In this document: one piece after another, positions 1 to 5,694 of the stretch
How the letters are laid out: every line of letters starts with the position of its first letter
How positions within the stretch are numbered: position 1 is the first letter of the stretch
Origin: Methanomicrobiales archaeon
Lineage (GTDB): Archaea; Halobacteriota; Methanomicrobia; Methanomicrobiales; Methanospirillaceae
Direction: 5' to 3'
NCBI GenBank assembly: GCA_012520015.1
Contig: JAAYPD010000006.1
Location: 1 to 5,698, forward strand
DNA: 5,698 bases
Program-made: the position numbers and the translations under genes
The notes under the pieces: model-generated
Database searches by the model: none
What the model was told of the DNA's origin: nothing
The model's input: the letters and a program-made list of their open reading frames with translations, nothing else

Positions 1-46
1 GTATTGATGCGACCTTTCCGACAGGGTTAATTGATTAATACAAAGA

Positions 47-256
47 TCAGGATTGGGGATTTTCATCTTCAAGAATTTTCATTTCAGCAACCAGGTCGTC
101 CATACTCTCATTAAACAAGTTACGTCTCTCAGCTGTGTAGTCGCCAGTTCCGGGATAAAATATCCGGATAAACCGGGCGGTATCAACCGGTCCTAATTTC
201 TCAATGAGTGCGGATACACCCTCGTATTGTAGTTGTGCAATGGGTTTTACTTTCAT
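47..256 (-). CDS. Small antitoxin-like partner of a PIN-domain toxin (69 aa)
   Basis: A 69-residue protein beginning MKVKPIAQLQ. It has the pattern of a family of small proteins often encoded beside PIN-domain toxins: a short N-terminal segment, then a block with ALIEKLGPVDTARFIRIF and TGDYTAERR, then an acidic tail (SMDDLVAEMKILEDE). The ATG at 254-256 is chosen over the longer upstream frame because a strong Shine-Dalgarno GGAGGTGA lies 10 bases before it, and because the residues upstream of it belong to the PIN protein. No DNA-binding motif is obvious. By context it would be the antitoxin of the broken PIN gene immediately upstream. The family resemblance is recalled, not searched, and the neutralising role is inferred. 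With the toxin interrupted, it may now be an orphan. Confidence 0.7.
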   Translation of the reverse strand: MKVKPIAQLQYEGVSALIEKLGPVDTARFIRIFYPGTGDYTAERRNLFNESMDDLVAEMKILEDENPQS

Positions 257-697
257 AAGAATTCGTTCACCTCCGAAAGGCCATCGTACCGGATTATCTA
301 TTCTGATTGCTATAGAATGGTTAGGCCGTTTCAAAGTATTAATTATCCCATCATCAGTGGAGAGGAAAACCGCATGAGCCCTCTCTGCACAGGCAATGTG
401 CAAAGCGTCAAGGTTTCTAATCCCGATGGGTGCCAGTTCTTTTGCCCGGGATACAATTTTTTCGTCAATGCGGATATATTCAGAAGATCGTGAAAGAATC
501 CCCCTAATTTGTTACACTCTCATATTGTCATTCATCCGACTGATCTCATAAAATATCGGTGTGCTGGATATCAGGCTGAAGCGTGAATAACATAAGGCCA
601 AAATCTCTTCAACAGCATCAGTTTCGATTCGAACCCTGAATTGTGATTGATCATCGAAAAGTCTGCACAAACAACAGACATCCAGATATGCCTTCAT
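257..697 (-). pseudogene. PIN-domain (VapC-type) toxin gene interrupted by one in-frame TAA
   Basis: PIN proteins of this type are metal-dependent RNases that act as toxins. The frame starts at ATG 695-697 (MKAYLDVCCLCRLFDDQ), with GAGGAG 8 bases upstream, and overlaps the restriction gene's stop by one base. Codon 62 (512-514) is TAA. The same frame then continues as QIRGILSRSSEYIRIDEKIV, through IRNLDALHIACAERA and FLSTDDGI to IAIRIDNPVRW. The four expected acidic active-site positions all survive: D6, E51, D97 and D115/D116. The lesion is therefore one nonsense codon with no frame change. As written, only a 61-residue N-terminal piece is made. No stop separates the frame from the partner gene at 256, so the 3' boundary given is where that gene begins. 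Loss of toxin function is inferred; a sequencing error is possible. Confidence 0.82.
267..274 (-). promoter_or_regulatory. Ribosome binding site GGAGGTGA that fixes the start of the small partner gene
   Basis: The minus strand reads GGAGGTGA, a near-complete match to the archaeal anti-Shine-Dalgarno sequence, with 10 bases before the ATG at 254-256. It lies inside the reading frame that continues from the PIN gene, and is the main reason for calling a separate start there instead of a fusion protein. Confidence 0.8.
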
Positions 698-3600
698 TAT
701 ACTGACTCCTCGATAATTTTTATTTCGTCTTCAGTGAGTTCATAGAGTTGGTAGACGAGTTTGTCGATCTCTCGGTCCGTTGCGTCGATTTGGCGTTTTA
801 ATTGATCCTTTTCGAGTGGAAGGCGTGCTATAGCAAGGTTCTTGCTGAGAGCAAGGATATTCGTGACACTGTTTACTATTCGATGGTACAAGGTCTCATC
901 TCTATTGTCAGAATGAAGAATAAGACGTATTGGAAAATCTTTAAGCTTTACATATGCAGGCATGAAAAATCCACCTTGTAATTGCGGCAGAATTTTTTTG
1001 AATAAAAAAAAGAAAAGATTACTGCTTAATACTCCTAAAAGATATTTATCGGTGGTAGGAATGATGAAACATTTATTATTTGTATAGTACCCATCAGTGT
1101 CAAACGTAAATTCATTTTTATGACATATTTCTGGATATACTATCTTATCCTTTTCAAATTCTTTCCAGTAATCAATCGTATCCTGAATCTCATACCACTT
1201 GTATTTCCCGGGTTTCCTTCCCTTCCAATCTGTTCCAGAATAATTATCAGGTCGTGGAGTAAGTTCCTGTTTGAATTGTAACAAATGTCCCTTAATAGCG
1301 GGATATTGATCGATATCAATACCATGACGGGTGAATATCAAGTATTGACCATGATTATCTAACGGCTGATACCTCTTTATATCTCGCCCAGCCAGAAATG
1401 GTTTAATCAATTCAGCGGATTTCGGATCCTCAGCAATCAATCGGTTTTTAGTATCCTCATCAATTACGAAAGCTTTATTGAGACCCGTTTTAATACCATA
1501 GAATATCTTACCGTCTACATACTCACCAAGTGGAATCCCAGCAGCCCGAATTTTGTCCAATAAAGCCTTCTCTTTTTCATTTACCAGTGCCCATCCACTC
1601 TCGTCCAAACCCTGCTGGTCGAGGATAAACCCATGTTCCAGAATGTACTCATCAAGTGAATGAAAGGAGAGGGTATCAACATTCGTAACCTGAATCGTAT
1701 TATCCTGTATTTTTTTACTCATCCGGAGAATACAGGGATAAGTAGTAGCCTGTTCAAAAACCGGGAGATCACCGAAGTCAATTATCTCTTCTATCTGCCT
1801 CTCCTTGAGCCATTTTCGGAGAGGTTTCCCATATGCAGCCCTCATCCACTTATTCGCGACAATATATGAGAAATACCCTCCATCACGGAGGAGCGACATT
1901 CCTCTCTCAACAAAATACACATACAGGTCGGCAGTACCCTGATAGGTCTGGTACCGTGAAGAAAAGTACTCCTTCATCTCCTTGATAGATTCCTGCCTGA
2001 CATACGGAGGATTCCCAATAACCGCATCAAACCCTCCACCCTGCATTATCTCTGAAAACTCCCGGTCCCAGTCAAAGGGATTGATCTTATATATCTCCTC
2101 ACCTTCAAGGGTTGTCTGACTGAGAATATCACTCCCTATCAGCGAATTCCCACACTTGATATTCTTATGCAGGGATGGGAGCACCCGTTCGGCAGTTATC
2201 TTTAACTGTTTATCGATGAGTTCTGATCGTTCCCCTTCGAGGACTTTCAGGAGGAGGGATAATTTCGTAACCTCAACCGCCTGGGGATCGATATCGACAC
2301 CATATATATTTTTAATAAGTATCCGCTTCTTCTCATCGGTGGTCAGTTTCCAGTCGGTTTCAGATATCTGGTATATCGGCAGTGAATACTCTGGTTGCTT
2401 ACTCTTCTTCCCCTTCACCGGGATCTGCTTTGTCCCTGAGGGGAGCAGATTCGTTATCTCGTTTGCATTCGGTGAAATCCCGCTTTTTATGAGTGGTGCC
2501 AGATGCTCAGAATACCATTGCAGATGCCAGTCAAGAAGATACTGGTATGCTCCAATAAGAAAAGAGCCTGACCCACAGGCAGGGTCAAGAAATTGAAGTA
2601 ATGAAACTTCTTTCGGGGTTTTATCCTTAATCAGTTCTCCAATTGTGTGTTTCACAATATATTCAACAATATATGTCGGAGTATAATGAACACCACCTGC
2701 TTTTCTGACCTCAGGTTTCTCCTCAACCTTTGCCTGGTGACCATCGGTTAACCGGATAACTTTCCCAAGAAACTGCTCGTAGACCTTACCAAGAATATCG
2801 GCAGGCATGACCGAGAACTCATACTGTGACTTGGGATAATAAAGACCGGATATGATCTCTTTCAGGGTCTTGTCATCAATTTTCAGAGAAAGAGTCAGTT
2901 CATCCGGACTTTCATCCCACCCCTTCTCCAGAGAGAAATGAAAGAGACCAGAGTTGAATTTGTCATCCGCATACCGGAAGAGGTCGCAAAGACGTGAATA
3001 AACCTCCTTCCCCTCACCAATCAGACCAAGCTGGTATTCCTGCTCAATACTCCGATCCTCACAAATCCGGAGAAATACTATCCGATCAATCGTCCTGGTG
3101 ACCGCATCATTCAGCTCACGAATCGAGAGATCAGGATTGCGAAGAGCGATGTTCTTTGCAAGGGTTTCACGCCATGATTCAAGTGAAGAGAGAAAGTCCT
3201 TATCAACCGTTGCCGTCCCTTTCCCGCCTTTCCCTTTCACCAAATCTTCTACATATGCATCAAAACCGCCATGCAGGATACCATTCTTACTAAACCGTTC
3301 GGAGATCCACTCCCACTTCTCTTCATACTCTGTAAACTGACAGTAGAAGATTCTGGCCTTCTTTACATCGTCTTTCTCAGTCGGTTTAATTGTACAGTCA
3401 TAAATGGCAAACTCTTCAAAATCAGTCAGAACCGAGATCGGAAGTTTTGCACTCCACCCATACCGCCGGATCTGTAACGCAGGAGCAGGATCTTCTTTGA
3501 TCTTGATGAACGGTTTTTTTGCCTCCACGAAAAACTTCCGGGTTCCTCCAATTCGGAATGAATAATCCGGAGCCTTGGTAACTCCACCAATTTTTACCTG

Positions 3601-3792
3601 ATCTTCGTGGATGACATCTTTATAGAGTTCAGAAATGCCTGCTTTATTGTATACATCCCACCCGAGGGCTTCAAAGAGAGGGTTTAAAAACTCATTCCGG
3701 AGATGGGTTTCGTTGTAATCTGCGGCGGTATATTTTGAGCGATAATAAGAAAATTGGTTAATGAGTTTAAGAACTTCGGGTGGACAAGGCAT
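697..3792 (-). CDS. Type IIG restriction-modification enzyme (nuclease, adenine methyltransferase and specificity in one chain)
   Basis: A single-chain restriction enzyme predicted to methylate adenine in its target and to cut unmethylated DNA. The N-terminal 20-170 region resembles HsdR-N/PD-(D/E)XK nucleases, with likely catalytic residues D76 (APDYSF) and E90-A91-K92. A helical linker follows. The methyltransferase core has a preceding GGVHYTPTYIVEYIV segment (366-380), SAM-binding motif I DPACGSGSFL (403-412), GVDIDPQAVE (498-507) and the catalytic NPPY (594-597), typical of gamma-class N6-adenine enzymes. Residues about 760-960 (FYGIKTG, PFLAGRDIKRY) look like the TaqI-type target-recognition domain, and a C-terminal helical segment (REIDKLVYQLYELTEDEIK) is usual in the family. 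Length of about 1000 residues is normal and no break is seen. The ATG at 3790-3792 gives the usual N-terminus but has no clear Shine-Dalgarno. Target site unknown. Confidence 0.93.
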   Translation of the reverse strand: MPCPPEVLKLINQFSYYRSKYTAADYNETHLRNEFLNPLFEALGWDVYNKAGISELYKDVIHEDQVKIGGVTKAPDYSFRIGGTRKFFVEAKKPFIKIKEDPAPALQIRRYGWSAKLPISVLTDFEEFAIYDCTIKPTEKDDVKKARIFYCQFTEYEEKWEWISERFSKNGILHGGFDAYVEDLVKGKGGKGTATVDKDFLSSLESWRETLAKNIALRNPDLSIRELNDAVTRTIDRIVFLRICEDRSIEQEYQLGLIGEGKEVYSRLCDLFRYADDKFNSGLFHFSLEKGWDESPDELTLSLKIDDKTLKEIISGLYYPKSQYEFSVMPADILGKVYEQFLGKVIRLTDGHQAKVEEKPEVRKAGGVHYTPTYIVEYIVKHTIGELIKDKTPKEVSLLQFLDPACGSGSFLIGAYQYLLDWHLQWYSEHLAPLIKSGISPNANEITNLLPSGTKQIPVKGKKSKQPEYSLPIYQISETDWKLTTDEKKRILIKNIYGVDIDPQAVEVTKLSLLLKVLEGERSELIDKQLKITAERVLPSLHKNIKCGNSLIGSDILSQTTLEGEEIYKINPFDWDREFSEIMQGGGFDAVIGNPPYVRQESIKEMKEYFSSRYQTYQGTADLYVYFVERGMSLLRDGGYFSYIVANKWMRAAYGKPLRKWLKERQIEEIIDFGDLPVFEQATTYPCILRMSKKIQDNTIQVTNVDTLSFHSLDEYILEHGFILDQQGLDESGWALVNEKEKALLDKIRAAGIPLGEYVDGKIFYGIKTGLNKAFVIDEDTKNRLIAEDPKSAELIKPFLAGRDIKRYQPLDNHGQYLIFTRHGIDIDQYPAIKGHLLQFKQELTPRPDNYSGTDWKGRKPGKYKWYEIQDTIDYWKEFEKDKIVYPEICHKNEFTFDTDGYYTNNKCFIIPTTDKYLLGVLSSNLFFFLFKKILPQLQGGFFMPAYVKLKDFPIRLILHSDNRDETLYHRIVNSVTNILALSKNLAIARLPLEKDQLKRQIDATDREIDKLVYQLYELTEDEIKIIEESV
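706..711 (-). promoter_or_regulatory. Ribosome binding site GAGGAG for the PIN gene, inside the restriction gene
   Basis: The minus strand reads GAGGAG 8 bases before the PIN start codon, within the last codons of the restriction-modification gene. Together with the one-base TAATG overlap it suggests translational coupling of the two genes. Confidence 0.65.
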
Positions 3793-3956
3793 ATTAAGAG
3801 ATTATCAGTGGTGCATGAAAAAGAATCCGGTTTGTTTTGTGCAGGCACTGTGGAATGAGTCAACACCCGATTTTATTCTCCCAACGCATACTCAAGGGAA
3901 CGCCCATTATTTGAGAGGGTGTCCAGAAACCGGTTGAAAATTCAAAACGTCTTCCA
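3793..3956. other. Spacer between the nucleotidyltransferase gene and the restriction gene; no gene seen
   Basis: These 164 bases hold no convincing gene. A MntA-type gene is normally followed at once by a HEPN toxin gene. Here the only short frame after its stop encodes about 17 residues (MMEDVLNFQP and on), which do not resemble HEPN. No clear TATA box stands at the expected distance before the restriction gene, so that gene may be read from the upstream promoter. Confidence 0.5.
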
Positions 3957-4265
3957 TCATGTTCTGTCATTTACACCTGATTTTTGGACTCCCTCAATTT
4001 TTGGACGGAGGATAGGTTTTAATCCTTCAATATCCACAAGATCAACTGGAACCTGTAACGCTTCTTCCAATTTTTCTTCCAGTTCGAGAAATCCAAAAAT
4101 GCTGGGCGGATTATCAAATTCAACAAGGATATCGATGTCACTATCCGAGGTCTGCTCTCCACGGATTACAGAACCGAACAGGCCAAATCTTCTGATATGA
4201 TATTGGCTTGCTAATTGCGGTTTTATTGTATTGAGTTTTTCAAGAACCTTTGCTGCCTGGGTCAT
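3957..4265 (-). CDS. MntA-like minimal nucleotidyltransferase (HEPN/MNT antitoxin family)
   Basis: A 102-residue protein of the DNA polymerase beta-like minimal nucleotidyltransferase family. Characterised members act as antitoxins that inactivate a HEPN RNase toxin by adding AMP. The signature GSX10DXD is complete: G31-S32, then D43 and D45 (SDSDIDILVEF), with R35-G36 in the usual place, and D75 in VPVDLVD is the likely third metal ligand. Length is normal. The C-terminus (KIEGVQKSGVNDRT) differs from the usual family ending. No HEPN gene is visible on either side, so it is an orphan or a remnant of a MNT-HEPN pair. The ATG at 4263-4265 lacks a Shine-Dalgarno; a TATA-like box about 33 bases upstream implies a very short leader. 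Activity today is unknown. Confidence 0.88.
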   Translation of the reverse strand: MTQAAKVLEKLNTIKPQLASQYHIRRFGLFGSVIRGEQTSDSDIDILVEFDNPPSIFGFLELEEKLEEALQVPVDLVDIEGLKPILRPKIEGVQKSGVNDRT

Positions 4266-4294
4266 GGTATATCATTTGTTCGAATAATCCATAG

Positions 4295-4302
4295 TTATAT
4301 TT
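4295..4302 (-). promoter_or_regulatory. Candidate archaeal TATA box for the MntA-like gene
   Basis: The minus strand reads AAATATAA, centred about 33 bases before the ATG. With the usual archaeal spacing of about 25 bases to the start of transcription, the leader would be only a few bases, which fits the missing Shine-Dalgarno. Prediction from spacing and composition only. Confidence 0.45.
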
Positions 4303-4330
4303 ACTGTTCTCATCTTGAGATCAATATGGA

Positions 4331-4363
4331 GCATAGATATATTGTTCTTTAGATATATTATGC
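4331..4363. repeat. Imperfect inverted repeat over the promoter of the divergent regulator
   Basis: The left arm GCATAGATATAT (4331-4342) and right arm ATATATTATGC (4353-4363) are reverse complements apart from one extra G, with 10 bases between. The 10-base TAGATATATT is also repeated directly at 4334-4343 and 4350-4359. The right arm coincides with a TATA-like box (4352-4359) about 30 bases before the ATG at 4386. This is a plausible regulator binding site, but AT-rich DNA produces such symmetry easily. Confidence 0.4.
4352..4359 (+). promoter_or_regulatory. Candidate TATA box for the truncated winged-helix regulator
   Basis: GATATATT is centred about 30 bases before the ATG at 4386, which has no Shine-Dalgarno. 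This spacing would give a nearly leaderless transcript. A second AT-rich match at 4368-4376 is too close to the start codon to serve it. Confidence 0.4.
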
Positions 4364-4385
4364 ATCATATAATAAAGCACGCTCT

Positions 4386-4607
4386 ATGGTGGGAGACAAT
4401 ATTTCTCAGCAACTCTCTGATGGGGAAGAGAAGATTGCGGAAATATTCAATGATATCGGGATGAAACGGAATGTTTCCCGAGTTCTGGTCCTGATGATCA
4501 GGGGGTTTGATCTGACTTCACGGGAGATGGAACGTGCCTGTGATATCAGGCAACTGGAAGTGAATATTGCTCTTACTGACCCAGAGAAACGAAAATGGGT
4601 GAAATAA
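4386..4607 (+). pseudogene. Winged-helix transcriptional regulator, truncated after its HTH (73 aa)
   Basis: A 73-residue protein resembling the small winged-helix (ArsR/MarR-like) regulators common in methanogens. The family pattern is seen in order: a helical N-terminal part (DGEEKIAEIFNDIGM), RNVSRVLVLMIRG, LTSREMERACDIRQLEVNIAL (the HTH with its recognition helix at about residues 47-62) and the start of the wing, EKRKWVK. The family normally continues with a basic wing containing a KGRP-type motif and a dimerisation helix. Here a TAA at 4605-4607 ends the frame at the wing, and none of the missing part is evident downstream, where an unrelated fragment begins. RQLEVN replaces the usual RQPEVS, a further hint of decay. 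A short DNA-binding product cannot be excluded. Family assignment is by recalled pattern. Confidence 0.65.
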
Positions 4608-4902
4608 AGTCGGTCAAACTGTTCAGATCTAAGCGTTGTAATCATCCAGGGATTACCGGTCTTGATGTGATGGTTTCGAGTCATCCCCATACAGATCATA
4701 TCGGGGGAATGGTAGATGTCATCAATGGTTGGTGAAAATGTCCGTGGATAATGGGGTTATTCATAGCGTTTCGGCGGATAAGGATTGTATGGTGGTCCTG
4801 GTTCAGAAACAGACTCCATATGCTACAGCAAGAAAGGAAGATACTATTTCCTTTACTGATGATGTGAGTGAAAAGGTACCGACTCCGGAATCTCTGCCCG
4901 CC
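4608..4902 (+). pseudogene. Fragment of a ComEC/Rec2-like metallo-beta-lactamase-fold gene, with a frameshift
   Basis: Two adjacent frames form one domain piece. The first, open from 4595 to the TGA at 4733-4735, gives ITGLDVMVSSHPHTDHIGGM, with the metal-binding HxHxDH motif at 4682-4699. The next frame continues from about 4729 with VDNGVIHSVSADKDCMVVLV, QKQTPYATARKEDTISFTDD and VPTPESLP. This second part matches the segment that follows the motif in ComEC-type MBL domains (a D-x-G-x-x-H-[ST] step, then an IPY-x-x-AR-x-GDTI stretch and a V-x-x-PxxLP stretch). The shift lies near 4725-4737 and is consistent with a single base gained or lost. Both the N-terminal part of the domain and everything after about 4902 are missing, so this is a remnant. 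The original function (DNA uptake-type or a secreted hydrolase) cannot be told. The left boundary is approximate. Confidence 0.7.
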
Positions 4903-4919
4903 TTATCAATCCACTTTTT

Positions 4920-4957
4920 GTACACCAAAATTAACAAAATTGTTAACTATAGTGTAC
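4920..4957. promoter_or_regulatory. Concentric inverted repeat: candidate operator of the AbiEi-like gene
   Basis: Two pairs of inverted arms share one centre (between 4938 and 4939). The inner pair is TTAACAA (4931-4937) and TTGTTAA (4940-4946); the outer pair is GTACAC (4920-4925) and GTGTAC (4952-4957). The right half contains the TATA-like AACTATAG, 20-odd bases before the ATG at 4970, so a bound protein should block transcription. AbiEi proteins of known systems repress their own operon by binding inverted repeats, so the retained N-terminal winged helix is the natural candidate. Symmetry is seen directly; the binding partner is inferred. Confidence 0.6.
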
Positions 4958-4969
4958 CTAAAGTTGATC

Positions 4970-5221
4970 ATGTCTTTAGACCTTATCAGATCACTTGCCA
5001 GAGATGGCGAGGTATTCACGATTGATGAGGCAGTCGCGAAGACATCAATAAAAAAGGAAGTGCTCCGGGTTCTGCTTTCACGGCTTGAAACCAGAGGATT
5101 GATCGAACGAATTGAAAAGGGCAAATATCTGATTTTTCCTCTTGATAGTTCTCATGGTGGATATTCCCTTCATGAATTTGTTGGAGGTTCATTGCTCGTT
5201 CATCCGTGTGCGATTTCCTAA
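4970..5221 (+). pseudogene. AbiEi-like antitoxin/repressor, truncated to its winged-helix domain (83 aa)
   Basis: The product resembles the N-terminus of AbiEi, the antitoxin and autorepressor of type IV (AbiE) toxin-antitoxin systems. A winged helix-turn-helix is visible at about residues 2-57 (DLIRSLARDGEVFTIDEAV, then VLRVLLSRLETRGLIERIEK and GKYLIFPL), followed by the conserved YSLHEFVGGSLLVHPCAIS stretch. Family members run on (typically IS-Y-W and more) to about 200 residues or beyond; here TAA at 5219-5221 falls exactly at the expected tyrosine and is followed by TGG (W). The ATG at 4970 is chosen over longer upstream frames because it sits just after the operator and gives the usual N-terminus. 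No good Shine-Dalgarno precedes it, which suits a leaderless transcript. The DNA-binding half may still be functional. Confidence 0.75.
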
Positions 5222-5472
5222 TGGCACTCAAAGGGGGCACAGGGATAAGGAAAGTCTATATTGAACATCACCGGTTCTCAGATGATCTTGATTTTACTCT
5301 AACGAAGCAGTATGAACCGGATCATCTTATTGATCTTATTCGTCAGTGTGTTGTCTCAATCCGGGAAATGAGTGGCATCCCGTTTCAGGATGATGTGAAT
5401 ATCATTCATACGAAAAGTGGATTTCGAGGGACGGTCTTACAAATATTATTGAACTATTATGGAGTAAGATGA
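5221..5472 (+). pseudogene. AbiEii-like nucleotidyltransferase toxin, truncated at both ends (83 codons)
   Basis: The frame carries the core of an AbiEii/AbiGii-type nucleotidyltransferase toxin: LKGGTGIRKVY (the GGT motif, with G in place of the usual A or C) and RFSDDLDFTL (catalytic D22 and D24, counted from ATG 5221), then helical sequence and GFRGTVLQILLNYYGV. Known family members have about 40 residues before GGT and 150 or more after this point; both parts are absent. The ATG at 5221 overlaps the AbiEi-like stop as TAATG and has no ribosome binding site; a GTG at 5206 in the same frame would add five residues. The frame ends at 5470-5472, overlapping the hicA-like start by four bases (ATGA). 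It appears to be the remnant of a deletion that removed the end of abiEi and the start of abiEii. Toxicity is unlikely. Confidence 0.75.
5461..5464 (+). promoter_or_regulatory. Ribosome binding site GGAG for the HicA-like gene
   Basis: GGAG lies four bases before the ATG at 5469, inside the last codons of the AbiEii-like remnant. It supports this start and makes translation of the HicA-like gene independent of the broken gene before it. Confidence 0.55.
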
Positions 5473-5693
5473 AGAAATTAAAAGGATTGAAAGGCCAGGA
5501 TGCGATTAAAGGCTTTTATAAAGCTGGTGGAATACCCAGAAAGGGCAAAGGGGATCACATTAACATTAAAATGCCCAATGGACAACTAATAACTATACCA
5601 ATATCTGGTGAAATTAAAATCGGATTACTAAAGGCATCAATACACAAAGCAGGACTAACTGAAGAAGAATATTTACATTATTATGAGGATTGA
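5469..5693 (+). CDS. hicA: HicA-like mRNA interferase toxin (74 aa)
   Basis: HicA toxins are small ribosome-independent RNases with a double-stranded-RNA-binding-like fold, neutralised by HicB. The 74-residue product follows the family layout: KKLKGLKGQDAIKGFYKAGG (first strand and helix), a basic turn with GKGDH in place of the usual GSH, where H30 is the expected catalytic histidine, then INIKMPNGQLITIPI, and the closing SGEIKIGLLKASIHKAGLTE pattern. Length is normal and no break is seen. The coding sequence is more AT-rich than the restriction gene, which would fit separate acquisition. A ribosome binding site precedes the next ATG immediately after its stop, as expected for hicAB. Serine to aspartate next to the histidine is a variant whose effect is unknown. 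Confidence 0.85.
   Translation: MKKLKGLKGQDAIKGFYKAGGIPRKGKGDHINIKMPNGQLITIPISGEIKIGLLKASIHKAGLTEEEYLHYYED
5685..5689 (+). promoter_or_regulatory. Ribosome binding site GAGGA before the next gene
   Basis: GAGGA in the last codons of the HicA-like gene stands five bases before an ATG at 5695. It indicates a closely coupled downstream gene. Confidence 0.5.
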
Positions 5694-5694
5694 A

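Noticed and set aside
1..46. Possible terminator or gene after the partner gene
   Set aside because: The 46 bases show no T-rich run, hairpin or recognisable coding signal, and are too short to judge.
233..493. An 86-codon open frame on the plus strand
   Set aside because: It lies opposite the PIN domain and the start of its partner gene, whose conserved motifs are on the minus strand.
512..514. Recoding of the in-frame stop in the PIN gene as pyrrolysine, as in some methanogens
   Set aside because: Pyrrolysine is inserted at UAG; this codon is UAA.
2156..2596. A 146-codon open frame on the plus strand
   Set aside because: It lies wholly opposite the methyltransferase core of the restriction gene (motif I to the catalytic domain), which is clearly the real coding strand; its translation shows no family pattern.
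3910..3960. Sequence GAGGGTGTCCAGAAAC and nearby short dyad TTGAA-AA-TTCAA as a possible insertion-sequence end
   Set aside because: No transposase gene, matching opposite terminus or target duplication is visible in the window.
3905..3960. Short frame MMEDVLNFQP after the MntA-like gene as a HEPN remnant
   Set aside because: Only 17 codons, with none of the HEPN R-x4-6-H motif or helical pattern.
4406..4699. A 97-codon open frame on the minus strand
   Set aside because: It lies opposite the winged-helix regulator and the HxHxDH fragment, both recognisable on the plus strand.
4738..5025. A separate small gene starting at ATG 4738
   Set aside because: Its first 55 residues continue the MBL-fold domain from the previous frame, and the rest runs through the AbiEi-like operator and the start of that gene.
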